DNA of 14,702 nucleotides. It comes from Candidatus Forterrea sp. (GTDB lineage Archaea; Iainarchaeota; Iainarchaeia; Iainarchaeales; JAAZKV01). Every line of letters starts with the position of its first letter. Positions within the stretch are counted from its first letter, which is position 1. The DNA lies in the NCBI GenBank assembly GCA_020717885.1, contig DYDN01000013.1, positions 1-14,702 of the forward strand. The letters are read 5' to 3'. The position numbers and the translations under genes were made by a program. Below the pieces are notes generated by a model. It ran no database searches. It was not told the origin of the DNA and saw only the letters and a list, made by a program, of their open reading frames with translations. Below, one piece after another: positions 12,131 to 14,702 of this stretch.

Positions 12131-13783
12131 TTATTGGATTGAGAACTTTTTCTTTAACTCAACAACCACTTTATCCTCAAGCTTTGCAAATAATATTCCA
12201 AGGGATTTGATTTTTGTTCCGCCCTTTACCCCATCAAACGCTTTCGCGAATCCAACTTTTAGAATATCTTTCTCTCCGAACATCTGGAGTACTTTCTCTG
12301 ATGCGCTCGGAGTAAATGGATAATACAAAATCGCAAGAACTTTCGCCAAGTCAAGACACTCCGCAATAACTTCCCCCGCTGCAACCTTATCAGTTTTTAC
12401 TTTAATCCAAGGTTCATTCTCCTGCAAATATTTGTTCCCAAGAGAACTTATTTCATTTGCTTTTAGTAGCGCTTCCCTCAAATGAATCTTATTTACAAGA
12501 GATTTGTATTCTTCTACAAGAGGTTTTGCTAATTCCAAAAGTTTTCCTTTGCCGGATTTTTGCTTTACTCCCAAAAAAAACTTTTCATTAAGCGCAACAA
12601 TTCTATTTATAAAATTCCCAAAATTCCCAACAAGCTCCGTATTCACTTTCGCACTAAAATCCTTCCACTCAAAATCAGAATCAGATTCCTGCGGACGAAC
12701 CCTAAATAAATAATATCTCCACACATCACTAGCAATACCTGACTTAATTGCATCATCACCAAACACGCCAATACCTTTACTCTTTGAGAACTTCGCTGAC
12801 TCATAATTTAGGTATGCTGTTGAATCGAGGTAATCCACCAGATGCCACTTTTCTCTTGTGCCAATTAAAAATGCGGGAAATAAAATTGAGTGGAATGGAA
12901 CATTATCTTTTCCCATGAACTGATACAAAGTAATATCCTCAGCCCTCCACCAATCCTCCCACTTTGCTCCAAGCTTCTCTGCAGTAATTCCAATATAACC
13001 AATTGGCGCATCAAACCAGCTATAAATAACTTTATTCTCCCAGCCCTTAAGGGGAACAGCAATACCCCACTCAAGGTCACGAGTAATACATCTTTCCCTC
13101 AGCCCCTGTTTGAGCCACTGGTCAGTAATATTAAGTGCGAGCGGAGTCCAAGTTTTTCTTTTAGTATCAATCCACTTTCTTAGCTCCGGCTCAATTTTTG
13201 GCAAATCAATAAACAAATGCTTGGTTTGTTTTGGAATTGGTTTTGAACCATCAAGTTTACTTATTGGATTAATAAGGTCCATCGGGTCAAGCAAATTACC
13301 GCACGAATCACACTGATCGCCCCTTGCGCCTTTAGCATGGCAAATCGGACACTCGCCCTCAACAAACCTATCACTCAAAAACTTTTTTGCTTTCTCTGAG
13401 TACAATTGTGTAATTGTTCTCTCAACTAAAAAACCATTCTCGTGAAGCCTAAGGAAAATCTGTTTTGTGATTTCCTCATTCTCTTTTGAAGAGCTTCGAC
13501 CTAAACAATCAGCGCTTGCCCCAAACCACCCATAAATTTCTTTGTGAATTTTAAAATACTTATCAACTAATTGGCGCGGGGTTAACCCCTCTTCAATCGC
13601 TTTAGCTTCAGCAGTTGTGCCATGCTCATCAGTACCAAGAACAAACAAAACCTCATTACCCTCAAGCCGCTTAAATCTCGCAAACGCATCAGCACCAAGA
13701 ACCGAACCCACAAGGTTCCCTAGGTGCGGAACATTATTTACATACGGAAGCGCACTAGTGACTAAAACTCTCTTCTTAACCAT
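12131..13783 (-). CDS. metG: methionyl-tRNA synthetase, without C-terminal tRNA-binding domain
   Basis: Class I enzyme that charges initiator and elongator tRNA-Met. Protein of 550 aa. The HIGH-type motif is HLGN (20-23) within ALPYVNNVPHLGN, and the KMSKS-type motif is FSKSKG (332-337). The zinc knuckle in the connective peptide is C145-P-I-C148 and C158-D-S-C161. GTDEHG (50-55) and WFDAPIGYIG (256-265) are further active-site blocks. The helical anticodon-binding domain starts near 375 with NTELVGNFGNFINR. The protein stops after the LFAKLEDK segment, where some MetRS continue into an EMAP/Trbp-type tRNA-binding domain; none is present. The ATG at 13783 has a well-placed TATA box and no Shine-Dalgarno sequence, so the message is probably leaderless. 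It is divergent from the PIN gene. Confidence 0.96.
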   Translation of the reverse strand: MVKKRVLVTSALPYVNNVPHLGNLVGSVLGADAFARFKRLEGNEVLFVLGTDEHGTTAEAKAIEEGLTPRQLVDKYFKIHKEIYGWFGASADCLGRSSSKENEEITKQIFLRLHENGFLVERTITQLYSEKAKKFLSDRFVEGECPICHAKGARGDQCDSCGNLLDPMDLINPISKLDGSKPIPKQTKHLFIDLPKIEPELRKWIDTKRKTWTPLALNITDQWLKQGLRERCITRDLEWGIAVPLKGWENKVIYSWFDAPIGYIGITAEKLGAKWEDWWRAEDITLYQFMGKDNVPFHSILFPAFLIGTREKWHLVDYLDSTAYLNYESAKFSKSKGIGVFGDDAIKSGIASDVWRYYLFRVRPQESDSDFEWKDFSAKVNTELVGNFGNFINRIVALNEKFFLGVKQKSGKGKLLELAKPLVEEYKSLVNKIHLREALLKANEISSLGNKYLQENEPWIKVKTDKVAAGEVIAECLDLAKVLAILYYPFTPSASEKVLQMFGEKDILKVGFAKAFDGVKGGTKIKSLGILFAKLEDKVVVELKKKFSIQ

Positions 13784-13805
13784 AAAAGAAACAAGAGAAA
13801 AAGGG

Positions 13806-13815
13806 TTTAAAAATA
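13806..13815 (-). promoter_or_regulatory. TATA box of metG
   Basis: Minus-strand TATTTTTAAA is centred 27-28 nt upstream of the metG ATG at 13783, predicting a leaderless transcript. It lies in the 93-nt gap shared with the divergent PIN gene. For the PIN gene a weak CTTAAA at 13850-13855 stands about 24 nt before its ATG. Confidence 0.6.
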
Positions 13816-13876
13816 GGCTTCGTTAATTACCGAAAAAGAGCCAAAGTTCTTAAAGCACCGGACATTGGATTAATTC

Positions 13877-14284
13877 ATGAGAATATATTTAGACAGCAAT
13901 ATATTCATAAGTTACATACGAGAAGAAATTGGAAGAAACTTTCGAAACCTAGCAGGCGAGGCCGAGCACTTCTTTAATCAAGTAAGCGAAAAACAACACA
14001 CACTTATTATCTCAGATTTATTCATACAAGAAACAAAAAAGCATTGTTTCATGAACAAAAAAGAACTTCATGATTTCTTTGTGAAAAAAAGTATTTGTAT
14101 TGATTTTGTTGAAGACAGCATGGAAATACCAAGAGAGCTTCTTAGCCGAGGACTCCATTATAGCGACGCTTGGCACACCGCCACAGCCCTACGAAATACC
14201 TGCAACGCCATCGCCACATTTAATATTCAAGATTTTAAGAAGATACAAGATAAAATTGGCATTATTGATATTAAACTACTTTAA
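13877..14284 (+). CDS. PIN-domain ribonuclease, VapC-like
   Basis: Single-domain PIN protein of 135 aa, the usual VapC size. The acidic metal-binding site is present: D6 in IYLDSNIF, E52 in DLFIQETKKH, D97 in HYSDAWHTATAL and D119 in ATFNIQDF, with N115 where the family has its T-x-N. Such proteins are Mg-dependent RNases, mostly toxins of type II toxin-antitoxin systems that cut tRNA or rRNA. Some archaeal ones have housekeeping roles. The expected small antitoxin gene just upstream on the same strand is absent: upstream is the metG promoter region. Instead a ribbon-helix-helix gene lies on the opposite strand, overlapping this gene's end by 14 nt. No Shine-Dalgarno sequence precedes the ATG. 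Confidence 0.85.
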   Translation: MRIYLDSNIFISYIREEIGRNFRNLAGEAEHFFNQVSEKQHTLIISDLFIQETKKHCFMNKKELHDFFVKKSICIDFVEDSMEIPRELLSRGLHYSDAWHTATALRNTCNAIATFNIQDFKKIQDKIGIIDIKLL

Positions 14285-14546
14285 CGCCCTTCTTTTTTGC
14301 ATATTCTTTTGCGAAAGCATCCCGCTCTTCTTGAGTCACGGGTGTTGTCGGCATCCCCCTAGAAATAGCAAGTTTACGAAGCTTCTCTATGCGCTCGCGA
14401 AAATCCCTGCGCCACTCCTCCCGCTCAAGCAGATTCTTGCGCACAGATTCCTTGATGAACTCGCTGCGCGAAGAATAAAAACCACTGGATTTTACATACG
14501 CATCAATAGCCCTCAATAGAGGCGCCTCGACCTCAAAACTAACCAT
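14271..14546 (-). CDS. ribbon-helix-helix (CopG/MetJ/Arc fold) DNA-binding protein
   Basis: Numbering is from the ATG at 14546 (91 aa). The N-terminal half is a typical ribbon-helix-helix: the strand MVSFEVEA, helix PLLRAIDAYVKSSG, turn YSSRSEF and helix IKESVRKNLLERE. The C-terminal half is highly charged and helical (RDFRERIEKLRKL, then TQEERDAFAKEYAKKKG) and could bind a partner such as a PIN toxin. A GTG at 14564 would add six residues. The ATG is preferred because an AT-rich TATA-like box is centred about 28 nt upstream. Its 3' end overlaps the 3' end of the convergent PIN gene by 14 nt. It could be an antitoxin or a stand-alone repressor. Confidence 0.8.
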   Translation of the reverse strand: MVSFEVEAPLLRAIDAYVKSSGFYSSRSEFIKESVRKNLLEREEWRRDFRERIEKLRKLAISRGMPTTPVTQEERDAFAKEYAKKKGVKVV

Positions 14547-14566
14547 CTTTCCCAAAGCAAACACCT

Positions 14567-14580
14567 ATTAATTAATTAAT
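14567..14580 (-). promoter_or_regulatory. TATA-like box of the ribbon-helix-helix gene
   Basis: ATTAATTAATTAAT, itself palindromic, is centred about 27-28 nt upstream of the ATG at 14546. It predicts leaderless transcription of the gene. Confidence 0.45.
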
Positions 14581-14593
14581 AACAGGTTATTAA
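14576..14593. promoter_or_regulatory. palindromic operator candidate
   Basis: TTAATAAC-AG-GTTATTAA is a perfect 8-bp inverted repeat with a 2-bp spacer. It overlaps the upstream edge of the TATA-like box of the ribbon-helix-helix gene. Ribbon-helix-helix dimers bind short inverted repeats at their own promoters, so this is a natural site for autorepression by blocking TBP/TFB. Confidence 0.45.
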
Positions 14594-14702
14594 AAGCCTT
14601 TTGGTTGGAAACGCTGCTGTGTTGCATTATTCTGTTTGTTGTGGGTTTTGTTTTTTCATTGTTTTCATTGTTTGGGGGCGGGTGGATAATTATTTTTTTG
14701 GG
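14594..14702. other. G/T-rich window edge without a gene
   Basis: The last 109 bases are T- and G-rich on the plus strand and contain a tandem TTTTCATTG (14653-14661 and 14662-14670), then GGGGGCGGG. No open frame that I can support and no RNA fold were seen. It may be the 3' flank of a gene beyond the edge. Confidence 0.35.

Noticed and set aside
1..14702. CRISPR array, transposon, integrase or attachment sites
   Set aside because: No regularly spaced repeats, transposase motifs or terminal inverted repeats were seen; the only tandem repeats are the 15-bp coding repeat and a 9-bp duplication at the edge.

Overview
This window looks like a piece of chromosome from a small-genome archaeon, most likely of the DPANN group. 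It carries archaeal-type glycyl- and methionyl-tRNA synthetases, Nop5 and fibrillarin, NMD3, a KH-less CPSF-type nuclease, and a tRNA with a bulge-helix-bulge intron at the canonical 37/38 site. Promoters are TATA-type. The phylum cannot be fixed by eye. Most of the window is ordinary housekeeping and RNA-metabolism sequence; no CRISPR array, insertion sequence or integrase was seen.

Layout. Bases 126-4367 (+) form a run of five close genes: glyS, nop5, the fibrillarin gene flpA, a HIT hydrolase, and a SEC59/VTE5-type membrane kinase. An intron-containing tRNA-Arg(CCU) follows at 4417-4502. Two minus-strand genes come next: a saccharopine dehydrogenase-like oxidoreductase and a small three-helix membrane protein. 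Across a divergent promoter region lie two plus-strand genes, an unrecognised very basic protein and an HTH regulator. Bases 7461-9504 (-) hold nmd3 and the aCPSF2-type nuclease. Bases 9612-11936 (-) hold a membrane cluster: a DUF1405 protein, a membrane-anchored DsbA-like thiol protein with a His-rich cytoplasmic tail, and a small Cys-containing two-helix membrane protein. metG (-) follows. The right end has a PIN-domain gene and a ribbon-helix-helix gene that overlap tail to tail.

How the genes work together. One theme is making and maturing the translation apparatus: GlyRS and MetRS charge tRNA, Nop5 and fibrillarin build the 2'-O-methylation RNP, NMD3 acts on the large subunit, the nuclease cuts RNA, and tRNA-Arg(CCU) reads AGG. 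The second theme is a possible thiol/disulfide module at the membrane.

Promoter logic. Several genes that appear to begin transcription units (glyS, the three-helix protein, the HTH gene, nmd3, metG, the RHH gene) have an AT-rich TATA-like box centred about 25-29 nt before their preferred start codon, which predicts leaderless mRNAs. nop5, the basic protein, the DUF1405 gene and the thiol gene instead carry Shine-Dalgarno-like sequences.

Most unusual observations: a Nop5 that lacks the N-terminal fibrillarin-binding domain and much of the coiled coil although fibrillarin is the next gene; the membrane thiol cluster; and the convergent PIN/RHH pair with a palindrome at the RHH promoter.
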